36,231 nucleotides of DNA, from positions 1 through 36,231 of the forward strand of contig CAMKRB010000003.1 in assembly GCA_946415045.1 (NCBI GenBank), read 5' to 3'. Within the stretch, counting starts at the first letter, position 1, and every line of letters begins with the position of its first letter. This stretch comes from an uncultured Myxococcales bacterium. Its GTDB lineage: Bacteria > Myxococcota_A > Bradymonadia > UBA4248. Below the pieces are notes generated by a model that did not search any database, was not told where the DNA came from, and saw nothing but the letters and a program-made list of their open reading frames with translations. Positions 15,956 through 23,908 of this stretch are shown here, in pieces. A program made the position numbers and the translations under genes.

Positions 15956-18220
15956 ATGAGATCAGGAAAAATTGTCATTGCAGCAGTTCTGCTTGCATTA
16001 GGTTTGAATGGATGTGATTTGGTGAGTGGATTAATGGGTAAGGATAAAGAAAACATTGATAATCAGGCAATTGCAAACGAAGCTGTGATGTCGCGATTTC
16101 TTGCGGATGTTGTCGCATCGGCTGCCAATGTTCAAAAACCGGATTTGTCACAGCTCAACCGCAACGACTTTAATCTTGCAGCAGTCAGACTGAATTTGCC
16201 CATTTTCTGGACATTCGAAGAAACCCCAAGCAAAGAAGTCACCCCAGCCAATCTGGTTTCGTTGAATTTTTATCCGACCTCCGATTCGTTCGTCTGGAAA
16301 GACGAAAAGGGTGAATTTACAAAAGATTTTTACCTGGCCTACAACCAGATGGTTGCAGTGATGAAGGATTCTGCGTTTTCTGCAGTTTCAAACAAGGATA
16401 GTCTGTTGTATTTGCAGTGGTGCGGCCAGAATCTGGACAGCGTGATTGAAGGTCTGAAAGATCCCCAATCGAGCATTGATGACAAAGCCGACTGGGAAGC
16501 TATGAAGCAAAAAATCGCCGAGCATATATCGGCCGAGATCAAAAAAGCCCAGGTGGATGATGCTGAGAAACAGCGGCTTTCGAAAGTCGCGGAAGAGCTC
16601 GACCAGGGTGCCGTCACACTGGTTGCATCAGACTTTAGCAAAAGCGACGAAAAGGAACGTGCATTTGTCGAAGCGATGCTCAAAGTGGGCGCTTTGATTG
16701 ATAACCTGTATGCGCGTCAGGTGGGTATCGACAAGATTCTGGACAAGGTGCCGGCATCGGATGTGTTATCGCGCAGCATGATACGCCGCAACTGGGGCGT
16801 GGATCCGCAGAGTCCCAAAATGAAGGACGACAGCGCAGCCCGTGCCATCGCCGGTTCCGACAGAGTGCCCGTTGGCGTCTATCCCGCAGAATTGCAGACG
16901 AACCCCAACTTCTGTGCAGAACTCGATGCGCGCAAGGATGCGGCCACACTGCTCGACCATTTCTCGGTCGTGGTCAAGGACGGCGACGATCTCAAGCCCG
17001 TGCCCTATAACGAATTCTTTAAAGATGAGATGACAGCCGTGAGCGACGCGCTCAAGGAGGCAGCAGCAGCACTGGATGGCAATGAAAAGGAAGCCGCACT
17101 GAAGAAATATCTCGAAGCTGCATCCAATTCGTTTTTGACGAACGACTGGGAACCCGCCAACGAAGCGTGGGCCGCAATGAATTCGACGAATTCCGCATGG
17201 TATGTGCGTGTCGCCCCCGATGAAACCTATTGGGAACCCTGTTCACATCACGCCGGATTCCACCTCACTTTTGCCCGCATCAATCCCGATGCATTGGAAT
17301 GGCAGAACAAACTGAATCCGCTGCAGCAGGACATGGAAAAGCAAATCGCAGGCATCGCAGGGAAACCCTATAAGGCCCGCAAGGTCAGCTTCCATCTGCC
17401 CGACTTTATCGATATCGTCACGAACAGCGGTGATGACCGCGATCCCTTTGGTGCCACCATCGGTCAGTCGCTGCCCAATTGGGGTCCTGTGGCGAACGAA
17501 GGCCGCGGACGTACGGTCGCCATGAGCAACCTCTATACCGATCCCGACAGCCTGCGCAACCGCAAAACCCTCGCCTCGTCCCTGTTTACCGAGAAAGATC
17601 TGGCTCTGCTCGGCGACGGCGTCGTTCCCGGTCTGCTTTCGACCATCCTTCACGAAGCCGCCCACAACCTTGGCCCCGCACACGAATACACCGTCAAGGG
17701 CAAGAAAGACAAAGAGATCTACGGCGGTGCGCTCGCTTCAATGGCTGAAGAGCTCAAGGCGCAGACTGCGGCACTCTGGTTCATCCCCTATCTGCTCAAA
17801 AAAGGCGTCATCGATCAGGCATTGGCCGATAAAACCTACGCCGATTCGATTTATTGGACATTTGGCCACATCTCGCGCGGCATGACCACCGGTGACGGCG
17901 TTATCCAGCCCTATTCGCAGCTGTCGGCCATACAACTGGGCATGATGCTCGAAGATGGCGCAGTCACTTTCGATGCCGATGCAACCGCAGCAAACGGCAC
18001 CGATAAAGGCGCTTTTGTACTCCACCTCGAAAAAATGCCCAAAACAGCCGAACGCATGATGAAAGCCATCGCGCAGAGCAAAGCCAAAGGCGACAAACAG
18101 GCACTGGTCGATCTGCAGAAAAAATACGTCGAAGGCACCATCGTTCCGTTCGATATCATTCGTGAACGCATGCTGCGTCTGCCCAAAACCAGCTTTGTGT
18201 ATAGCGTGAAAACCAAGTAA
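15956..18220 (+). CDS. Lipoprotein with HExxH zinc-peptidase domain (M49/DPP III-like)
   Basis: The protein has 754 residues. It begins with a lipoprotein signal (MRSGKIVIAAVLLALGLNGC, lipobox LNGC), so it should be anchored to a membrane facing the periplasm or outside. The zincin motif is H566-E-A-A-H570, and EELKAQ near residues 598-603 is placed to offer the third glutamate ligand. The C-terminal part (GVIDQALADKTYADSIYWTFGHISRG, MTTGDGVIQPYSQLSAIQLGMMLEDGAV, LEKMPKTAERMMK) follows the pattern I recall for bacterial dipeptidyl-peptidase III-like (M49) proteins, although true M49 enzymes have HExxGH. The start is set by CAGGAG nine bases upstream. Family placement is moderate; the metallopeptidase character is better supported. 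Confidence 0.7.
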   Translation: MRSGKIVIAAVLLALGLNGCDLVSGLMGKDKENIDNQAIANEAVMSRFLADVVASAANVQKPDLSQLNRNDFNLAAVRLNLPIFWTFEETPSKEVTPANLVSLNFYPTSDSFVWKDEKGEFTKDFYLAYNQMVAVMKDSAFSAVSNKDSLLYLQWCGQNLDSVIEGLKDPQSSIDDKADWEAMKQKIAEHISAEIKKAQVDDAEKQRLSKVAEELDQGAVTLVASDFSKSDEKERAFVEAMLKVGALIDNLYARQVGIDKILDKVPASDVLSRSMIRRNWGVDPQSPKMKDDSAARAIAGSDRVPVGVYPAELQTNPNFCAELDARKDAATLLDHFSVVVKDGDDLKPVPYNEFFKDEMTAVSDALKEAAAALDGNEKEAALKKYLEAASNSFLTNDWEPANEAWAAMNSTNSAWYVRVAPDETYWEPCSHHAGFHLTFARINPDALEWQNKLNPLQQDMEKQIAGIAGKPYKARKVSFHLPDFIDIVTNSGDDRDPFGATIGQSLPNWGPVANEGRGRTVAMSNLYTDPDSLRNRKTLASSLFTEKDLALLGDGVVPGLLSTILHEAAHNLGPAHEYTVKGKKDKEIYGGALASMAEELKAQTAALWFIPYLLKKGVIDQALADKTYADSIYWTFGHISRGMTTGDGVIQPYSQLSAIQLGMMLEDGAVTFDADATAANGTDKGAFVLHLEKMPKTAERMMKAIAQSKAKGDKQALVDLQKKYVEGTIVPFDIIRERMLRLPKTSFVYSVKTK

Positions 18221-18321
18221 AGACGTTTTAAACGTCTCCGCCACTGCAGGGTGATCCCTGCCGTGGCGTATCGGCGCCATGCGACGATAGCCACGGCGGC
18301 GGCCGTGCAAGGCAGGCCGCC
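18218..18321. repeat. Palindrome cluster after the zincin gene
   Basis: At the stop codon lies AGACGTTTTAAACGTCT (about 18221-18237), akin to the palindrome at 3100. CAGGG-TGAT-CCCTG (18247-18260) follows. The family palindrome CCGTGGCGTATCG/CGATAGCCACGG is at 18261-18296, and GGCGGCC/GGCCGCC at 18298-18321. The rest of the 18221-18618 gap is AT-rich, with a small TTTTGAAC/GTTCAAAA hairpin (18443-18465) and a promoter; no gene is seen there. Confidence 0.75.
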
Positions 18322-18500
18322 CACCATACAAAAAGCCCCCCTCTGTCAGCACCGCAAACCGTTTGTTTTATTCGCGATAAATAAGGTTTCATGCGGCCAA
18401 AAGACGCATGAATTTATTTCAAAATTGGTGCTGAATTTTAAATTTTGAACACTAAGAGTTCAAAAAAGTGAGTTCTTTTTGCATAAAATTACATAACTGC

Positions 18501-18529
18501 TTGACAAACAGCTTTAGCGACCATATAAG
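18501..18529 (+). promoter_or_regulatory. Sigma70-type promoter of the beta-barrel gene
   Basis: A perfect TTGACA (18501-18506), a 17-bp spacer and TATAAG (18524-18529) precede the gene at 18619. This is the best-matching promoter of the window and implies a 5' leader of roughly 80 bases; AAGGA precedes the start codon. Confidence 0.8.
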
Positions 18530-18618
18530 ACGACATTGGCCTACATTGCAACAGGTGGATGCGATGGGACATGAGATAACGATCAACATAACGTTGCACT
18601 TGATAAGGATATTCCACT

Positions 18619-19731
18619 ATGAACAGCCGTCTAATATTGATATGGATGATGTTGGCAGTTTTGCTGATCCCGGCTGCGGCCGCAGCGCAAGACGATGGAA
18701 CTTACAGGCCCCGAGAGGTGTCCGGAGCAGGATCATCTGATTCTGCAGGCGGTGCGGAGGTTGCGACTAACGACGCCAAAAGTGATGCAGCATCGGCCGA
18801 TGCCGATAAAAAAGATGCCGACAAGAAAGATGACAAGAGCTGGGGCGTTTTTGGAAAAGCCACGTTTGACATTGGCCTGGGCGCATTTACCAAGCATAAA
18901 TATGCGCGCAAGGTGCGTTCGCGCTTTGCCTTTGAGTTTGGCGCCAACTACACGATTCCGGTAATCGATGTCGATATTCATGCCGACTCGGGTTTCAGCG
19001 TATGGATGAGTAAGGCGGGCGGCACGAACGGCGTGCATGAATTCCGCTGGGCCGACACGAATGTCGGTTTGACGCGCGAAATCTGGTCTTACGACGACAA
19101 AAAAGACTTCGCCATTTCATTTACCGGCGACGTGTCGTTTACCATTCCGACCTCGAAAGCTTCGTGGACAACCAACCTTTACACCACCATCACGCCATCG
19201 ATCGCGATGAAGATCAAATTCTCGAAGATCCGCATTGGCTATGAGATTGCGTACTCGCACAGCTTCCACAAATACACGTCGGCGACCGTCGATCCCAGCG
19301 AGGTCGATGTGATTTCACGCTATGCCGGCGTCGAAAGCCTGAGCAGCGACGAAATCGCCATCGACGGCATCCTTGGCGAAATCGATCTGGCGAACGCATT
19401 TTCGTTTGGTTACCGCTTCTTCGACAATTTTGGCCTCACGGTTGGCCTTGGATTCGCCGACAGCTGGAGCTACAAAACCGACTCCAACAAGGAAAGAGAC
19501 GCCTTCACCAACCCATACGCCAAATCCGGCCGCGGCCATGCACAGGTCAGCGCCGGCTCCATCGCCCTCGACTACTCGCCCATCAAATACCTCACCCTCA
19601 CCCTGGGCATGTTCAGCAAGCAGCCTTGGAAAACAGCCGACAACAAAACCCTGCGCCTGCCGTGGTTCGATACGGTCAGCCCCTCCAAGAACTACACGAA
19701 ATTCTTCTTCTCCATCTCGGGCCAGTATTAA
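18619..19731 (+). CDS. Outer-membrane beta-barrel protein, unknown role
   Basis: The protein has 370 residues. A signal peptide (about 1-23, ending AAAAAQ) is followed by a low-complexity Ala/Asp/Lys stretch (about 45-75). After that come alternating polar and aromatic strands typical of a transmembrane barrel (FAFEFGANYTIPVIDVDIHAD, ISFTGDVSFTIPT, LANAFSFGYRFFDNFGLTVGLGF). It ends in FFFSISGQY, an aromatic C-terminus as recognised by the BAM machinery. I cannot name the family. A strong promoter in front and a strong terminator behind make it an independent, probably abundant product. Confidence 0.75.
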   Translation: MNSRLILIWMMLAVLLIPAAAAAQDDGTYRPREVSGAGSSDSAGGAEVATNDAKSDAASADADKKDADKKDDKSWGVFGKATFDIGLGAFTKHKYARKVRSRFAFEFGANYTIPVIDVDIHADSGFSVWMSKAGGTNGVHEFRWADTNVGLTREIWSYDDKKDFAISFTGDVSFTIPTSKASWTTNLYTTITPSIAMKIKFSKIRIGYEIAYSHSFHKYTSATVDPSEVDVISRYAGVESLSSDEIAIDGILGEIDLANAFSFGYRFFDNFGLTVGLGFADSWSYKTDSNKERDAFTNPYAKSGRGHAQVSAGSIALDYSPIKYLTLTLGMFSKQPWKTADNKTLRLPWFDTVSPSKNYTKFFFSISGQY

Positions 19732-19755
19732 TCGCGAATCCGCTTAAATCCTCAT

Positions 19756-19788
19756 GGCATGTCGATTTCCGGCATGCCTTTTTTTTTT
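19756..19788 (+). terminator. Terminator after the beta-barrel gene
   Basis: GGCATG (19756-19761) pairs with CATGCC (19773-19778) and is followed by ten T residues. Confidence 0.88.
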
Positions 19789-19796
19789 GGCGCGCA

Positions 19797-19864
19797 GCTA
19801 TTGTGCCGCCAAACGGCACAATACGCCGCGCTGCGCGTCTATCGGGTCTTGCGCCCCGATACGC
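19797..19864. repeat. Two GCGTAT...ATAGC palindromes before miaA
   Basis: On the minus strand 19797-19826 reads GCGTATTGTGCCG, a TTTGG loop, then CGGCACAATAGC, with a 10-bp perfect inner stem. 19835-19864 reads GCGTATCGGG, an 8-base loop, then CCCGATAGACGC. They fill the space between the terminator and the miaA ribosome site. Confidence 0.85.
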
Positions 19865-19886
19865 CGCGCCTCAAGGAATCCCACCC

Positions 19887-20825
19887 ATGACAGAACAGCC
19901 CAAACCCAAGATCATTCAAATCGTCGGTCCGACGGCGAGTGGCAAAACAGGATTTTCGGTGCGTCTGGCCGAGGCGCTTGGTGCCGAAATGATCAATGTC
20001 GATTCGATGCAGGTATATTGCGAACTGGCAATAGGCACCGACAAACCGACGCCGGCGCAGTGCGCACGCGTTCCCATTCACGGCATCAATTTGATTCATC
20101 TGGGGCCGCCGATGGATGCCGCAGAATTTGGCAGCTATGTGCGCACCAAAATCGCCGAAATCGAATCGCGGGGTCATCATGCCGTAATTTCGGGCGGCAC
20201 CGGACTGTACCATCGCGCCATCGTTCACGGATTAATCGAAGCCCCGTCCCGCAACGACGAGGTGCGGGCCCGCCTGCGTGCCGAACGCGACGAAATCGGG
20301 ATTGCGCAGATGTATGAACGATTGCAGCGCATCGATCCCGAGGGCGCAGCCAAAATCTACGCTACCGACTGGGTACGCATCGAACGCGCACTCGAAGTTT
20401 TTGAAACCACAGGAAAAACGCTGAGTTCGGAGCAATCACGTCATGGATTCAAATCGTCGTTTGTCGAGCGGCTGGCTTTTGGCTGCACCATGCCTCGCGA
20501 AATGCTCTATCAAAAAATCGAAAAGCGCCTGGATGAAATGTGGCATGAAGGCATCATCGAAGAGACAAAGATGATGATCGAAGCCGGGCTTCCGTCTGAG
20601 CAGCTTCCGCTGAAAGCCCTTGGATACAAGCAAGCCGCCATGTATCTGAATGGTGAATGTTCTCTGGAGGAAGCACTTGTCCTCGCCAAACGCGATACGC
20701 GGCGGTTTGCAAAACGTCAGCTCACCTGGTTCCGGTCCGACAAAGCGATCGAATGGATAGACATGCCGGTTGAAGGCGCGCGTTTCGATGCAATCGTCGG
20801 TCGATGCAAAGCATTTTTAGGGTGA
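19887..20825 (+). CDS. miaA: MiaA, tRNA dimethylallyltransferase
   Basis: This 312-residue enzyme transfers a dimethylallyl group to A37 of tRNAs that read codons beginning with U. The P-loop GPTASGKT (residues 14-21), NVDSMQVY, ISGGTGLYHRAI and the C-terminal RRFAKRQLTWFR are all MiaA signatures. ATG 19887 gives the family N-terminus with AAGGAA upstream; the open frame continues further upstream through the terminator and palindromes, which rules out an earlier start. The last nine bases overlap the end of the convergent serine-hydrolase-like gene. Confidence 0.95.
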   Translation: MTEQPKPKIIQIVGPTASGKTGFSVRLAEALGAEMINVDSMQVYCELAIGTDKPTPAQCARVPIHGINLIHLGPPMDAAEFGSYVRTKIAEIESRGHHAVISGGTGLYHRAIVHGLIEAPSRNDEVRARLRAERDEIGIAQMYERLQRIDPEGAAKIYATDWVRIERALEVFETTGKTLSSEQSRHGFKSSFVERLAFGCTMPREMLYQKIEKRLDEMWHEGIIEETKMMIEAGLPSEQLPLKALGYKQAAMYLNGECSLEEALVLAKRDTRRFAKRQLTWFRSDKAIEWIDMPVEGARFDAIVGRCKAFLG

Positions 20826-22394
20826 AACGGGTTTGAACAGATAGGTCACAAAGGGCTCGTGAATTTCGAGTGCCGTGACTTTTTTCTTTTCAAAGACGGG
20901 ATTGAGGACGAGCCCAGCGAGCGGCGGATCGATGAGAAGCACGGATTTGACGCCGGAATTGTCGATGCGAACGCCCAGTCTTGAGCGCCATTCACCGGCA
21001 TCCAGGATAATCTCGGAGCCGTTGTCGGAGATCGTGATTTTTCCGAGCAAATCCTCCTGATAGGTGCCGACGAGCGGTTTGTACCATGCGTGATCGGGCT
21101 CAATCTTCCAATAATTTCCGATCATTCGTGCGACGGTCTGGCGTGCAGCCTGGAATTTGTGTGTCGCCTCTTCGAGCAGCCATGCAGCCGAACTCTGATC
21201 GAGTGCGATATCGAGTATTTTAGCGCCGATCAAATCGATATTGAACCTTGCGAAAGTGGCATTTGCAAGGATCACCGCGCCCAGCTTTCGTTCGGGAATC
21301 ATAAAGATCATGGCTGCATAACCGACGTGATCGTTCTGAAACACGAGCACATTCTGTTCGCGCCTGTGATGAATGCGCATGGCTATGCCACGTGCACGAT
21401 TTTCGTCGCGCACAGCGCGCACCTTACGTCGTTCGAGGTTTTCGGGCATCTTGCTGTCGAGCTCGGCCTGAACGAGTTTGAGCATATCGTCGACATTCGA
21501 CCACAAACCATAAGCGGGTTCGAGGGATGAGATTGTGCGATTTGGCGACTGCACGATGCGACGCACGTTTTCATCAAGCGTGACGCCGTGGGGAAATGCG
21601 GTTTCGCGCGGATTCGGCGTATAGGTCGTCGAAGTCATTTTGAGGGGTGTAAGTACGCGTTCCTGAAGCAGCTCGCGGTAAGCCGCTTCGGCCGAACGAT
21701 CGCTGTGCTGCCTGAGAGCAGCAGCATAGCATGCGACCGAAAACAGCGCGTTATTTCGGCTGCGAATCGGCATGTGATGGCGCGATCCGGGCAATGGTAT
21801 GCGGGAGATCTTTCGGATGCGATCGAGAGCATTGAAGTAGCTGTCGTTTTCGTAAATGAAAAAGCTTGCCATCAGGCTTCCGGGCATTCCGGTGCAATCG
21901 CAGAGCGCGTCGCCAATCGTCAGCGTCTGGGTGACTTCGGGAGCATTCGCATCAAACACGGGCAATAGGTCAATCACCGGTGTTTCCCACTTAAAGCCCC
22001 CGTCGTGCACAAGGCTGGCCATCAAATAACCAGACAGTGCCTTGGTCACATGCCCGAGATTGAAAAGCGTATGCGGGGTGACAGGGTCACCGTTGTCGAC
22101 ATCCGTGACGCCAAATCCCTTGCGGTAAACGATTTTACCGTGATCAATCACACCGATGGCAATGCCTGGAATTCCAAACGACTGCTGCACGGATTCGACA
22201 AATCCATCCAGCTGTTCCACGGCCAGCGCATCAAATTTGGAAGCGACAGGTGCATCCGCATTTGGACGATTTTGTTGTGAAATGGCAGTATCCACATGAG
22301 CGGCGGGACTGTTGTCAGCCTGAGGCTGCTTATTCTGACTGCATCCGCAGGATAGAACAGCGATTGATATAGCCAAAGCGATAATAGCACGCAT
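20817..22394 (-). CDS. Serine beta-lactamase/esterase-like lipoprotein lacking the catalytic serine
   Basis: The protein has 525 residues. An N-terminal lipoprotein signal (MRAIIALAISIAVLSCGC) fixes the start at 22394. The middle matches the class C beta-lactamase-related family (IPGIAIGVIDHGKIVYRKGFG, then HTLFNLGHVTKALSGYLMA). The nucleophile motif, normally S-x-x-K, reads H115-V-T-K118, and the second motif, normally Y-S-N, reads S-R-N. A late H-x-G is kept (NDHVGYAAMI). It is therefore probably a non-hydrolytic relative that binds peptidoglycan or another ligand, or it uses different chemistry. The C-terminal 130 residues resemble the lipocalin-like tail seen in some of these proteins. 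It converges on miaA and diverges from proB. Confidence 0.82.
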   Translation of the reverse strand: MRAIIALAISIAVLSCGCSQNKQPQADNSPAAHVDTAISQQNRPNADAPVASKFDALAVEQLDGFVESVQQSFGIPGIAIGVIDHGKIVYRKGFGVTDVDNGDPVTPHTLFNLGHVTKALSGYLMASLVHDGGFKWETPVIDLLPVFDANAPEVTQTLTIGDALCDCTGMPGSLMASFFIYENDSYFNALDRIRKISRIPLPGSRHHMPIRSRNNALFSVACYAAALRQHSDRSAEAAYRELLQERVLTPLKMTSTTYTPNPRETAFPHGVTLDENVRRIVQSPNRTISSLEPAYGLWSNVDDMLKLVQAELDSKMPENLERRKVRAVRDENRARGIAMRIHHRREQNVLVFQNDHVGYAAMIFMIPERKLGAVILANATFARFNIDLIGAKILDIALDQSSAAWLLEEATHKFQAARQTVARMIGNYWKIEPDHAWYKPLVGTYQEDLLGKITISDNGSEIILDAGEWRSRLGVRIDNSGVKSVLLIDPPLAGLVLNPVFEKKKVTALEIHEPFVTYLFKPVSP

Positions 22395-22589
22395 CGAATG
22401 ACCTCCAGACAACCCATAATAACGCATTCAGCGCCATCGTCCACCAATTAGATATACCGAATTGGAGCGAATTGTGCGATAGTAAATGCGACATGTGGCC
22501 GTTAGTCCTTCATGCCCCACACAATATCTATCAAAGAAGAGGTTGGCATTTTGGGGCAATTTTGCATACAGGAAACAGCAAAGGCAGAT

Positions 22590-23738
22590 ATGGAACAGGA
22601 AAACGAAAGCAGGCGTCAATCGCTGTCGAAATCGCGTCTGATAGTATTGAAGATAGGGAGCGCGGTATTGACGCGTTCAAGTGACAAATCGCTGGATCGC
22701 GGCGTATTTTGCCGCATCGTGGAGATGGTTGCGCAGCTTCGGGCGGAGGGCCGTGATGTCGTCATCGTGACGAGCGGCGCGGTGGCACTGGGCCGAGGCG
22801 TGATGGGGTGTGAACGCCCCGATCGCAAGAAATCGCTTCCGACGCTTCAGGCGCTGGCAGCGATTGGCCAATCGCTACTGATGGACGATTACGAGCGAGA
22901 GCTTGGTTATTATAATCTTCGCTGCGCGCAATTGCTTTTGACGCGGGCAGATCTCGAGGATCGCACGCGTTATTCCAATGCGCGCCGAACGCTGGAAACG
23001 CTGATAAAGATGGGGGTTGTGCCCATCATCAACGAAAATGATGCCGTAACATGTGACCAGATACGTTTTGGCGACAACGACACGCTGTCGGCACGGGTTG
23101 CGGTGTTGTGCAAAGCGGATTTGCTCATCATTATGAGTGATATTGACGCGGTGTATACGGGGAATCCCAAGCGCGATCCAACAGCAGTACGCATCGACAC
23201 GATAGATGCCGGTGATGCGCGGCTGGATACGTATGCGCAGGACAGCAGCGGAGATGTAGGCACGGGCGGGATGATCACCAAGGTTGCGGCAGCCCGTATG
23301 GCCGCGAAGATGGGGATAGCCACGCTGTTACTGGAGGGGAAGCGTCCAAAACTGGTGCCGCAGGCGATTGCAGGCCATGAGGTAGGAACGCTGCTGTATT
23401 CAACGGAACATCGCCAAACGACGCACAAAGCGTGGCTGGAATCGCTGAGTTCCAAAGGCCGCATTATATGTGATGCTGGAGCACGGCAAGCGATCACCGG
23501 TCAGGGGAGCAGTCTTTTGCCCAAAGGGATCGTGTCGGTAGAAGGACGATTTGACGAGGGCGAGGCCGTGGAGCTGGCGGATGCGTCGGGCCGTGTATTT
23601 GCGAGGGGACTGGCGCAGTATAACGATGATGATATACGCAGGATATCCGGGCACCATTCGGATGAAATAGAGTCGATTCTGGGGATTCATGTGTCGGATG
23701 TCATCGTGCACCGCAATGATCTGGTGCTGACAGATTGA
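22590..23738 (+). CDS. proB: Glutamate 5-kinase
   Basis: This 382-residue enzyme phosphorylates glutamate in the first step of proline synthesis. The amino-acid-kinase domain shows VLKIGSAVLT, VTSGAVALG, INENDAVTCDQIRFGDNDTLSA, MSDIDAVYTGNPKRDP and GTGGMITKVAAA, and a PUA domain follows from about residue 290. The frame is open to 22512, but ATG 22590 has AAAGG at a suitable distance and leaves a short leader before the kinase core. No proA or obg lies beside it, so the proline genes are dispersed here. Confidence 0.94.
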   Translation: MEQENESRRQSLSKSRLIVLKIGSAVLTRSSDKSLDRGVFCRIVEMVAQLRAEGRDVVIVTSGAVALGRGVMGCERPDRKKSLPTLQALAAIGQSLLMDDYERELGYYNLRCAQLLLTRADLEDRTRYSNARRTLETLIKMGVVPIINENDAVTCDQIRFGDNDTLSARVAVLCKADLLIIMSDIDAVYTGNPKRDPTAVRIDTIDAGDARLDTYAQDSSGDVGTGGMITKVAAARMAAKMGIATLLLEGKRPKLVPQAIAGHEVGTLLYSTEHRQTTHKAWLESLSSKGRIICDAGARQAITGQGSSLLPKGIVSVEGRFDEGEAVELADASGRVFARGLAQYNDDDIRRISGHHSDEIESILGIHVSDVIVHRNDLVLTD

Positions 23739-23752
23739 GTTACATCATGACA

Positions 23753-23811
23753 GCGGCGCGTATTGCCGACAGGCAATAGCGCCGCAGCCGGGCGTATCGC
23801 AGATAGCCCGG
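23753..23811. repeat. Two GCGTAT...ATAGC palindromes after proB
   Basis: GCGGC-GCGTATTGCC, a GACA loop, then GGCAATAGC-GCCGC (23753-23785) is followed by CCGG-GCGTATC, a GCA loop, then GATAGC-CCGG (23788-23811). The two stems differ inside but share the outer frame. Confidence 0.85.
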
Positions 23812-23836
23812 CAACATAACAAAAAAATTGCGGAAC

Positions 23837-23865
23837 TTGTACGCTTTTTGGGGATGTGATAACAT
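23837..23865 (+). promoter_or_regulatory. Candidate promoter of the vWA-FHA gene
   Basis: TTGTAC (23837-23842), a 17-bp spacer and TAACAT (23860-23865) precede the gene at 23909, which also has a strong AAGGAGG ribosome site. Confidence 0.5.
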
Positions 23866-23908
23866 GGCGGCGGGGGGAATACAGACAATCGGACAAGGAG
23901 GGTGAACT

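Noticed and set aside
17738-18352. 204-residue minus-strand frame
   Set aside because: It is antisense to the zincin gene and the downstream palindromes, with no family likeness.
19626-19886. Long N-terminal extension of MiaA
   Set aside because: The frame crosses the end of the beta-barrel gene, a terminator and two palindromes; MiaA begins normally at 19887.
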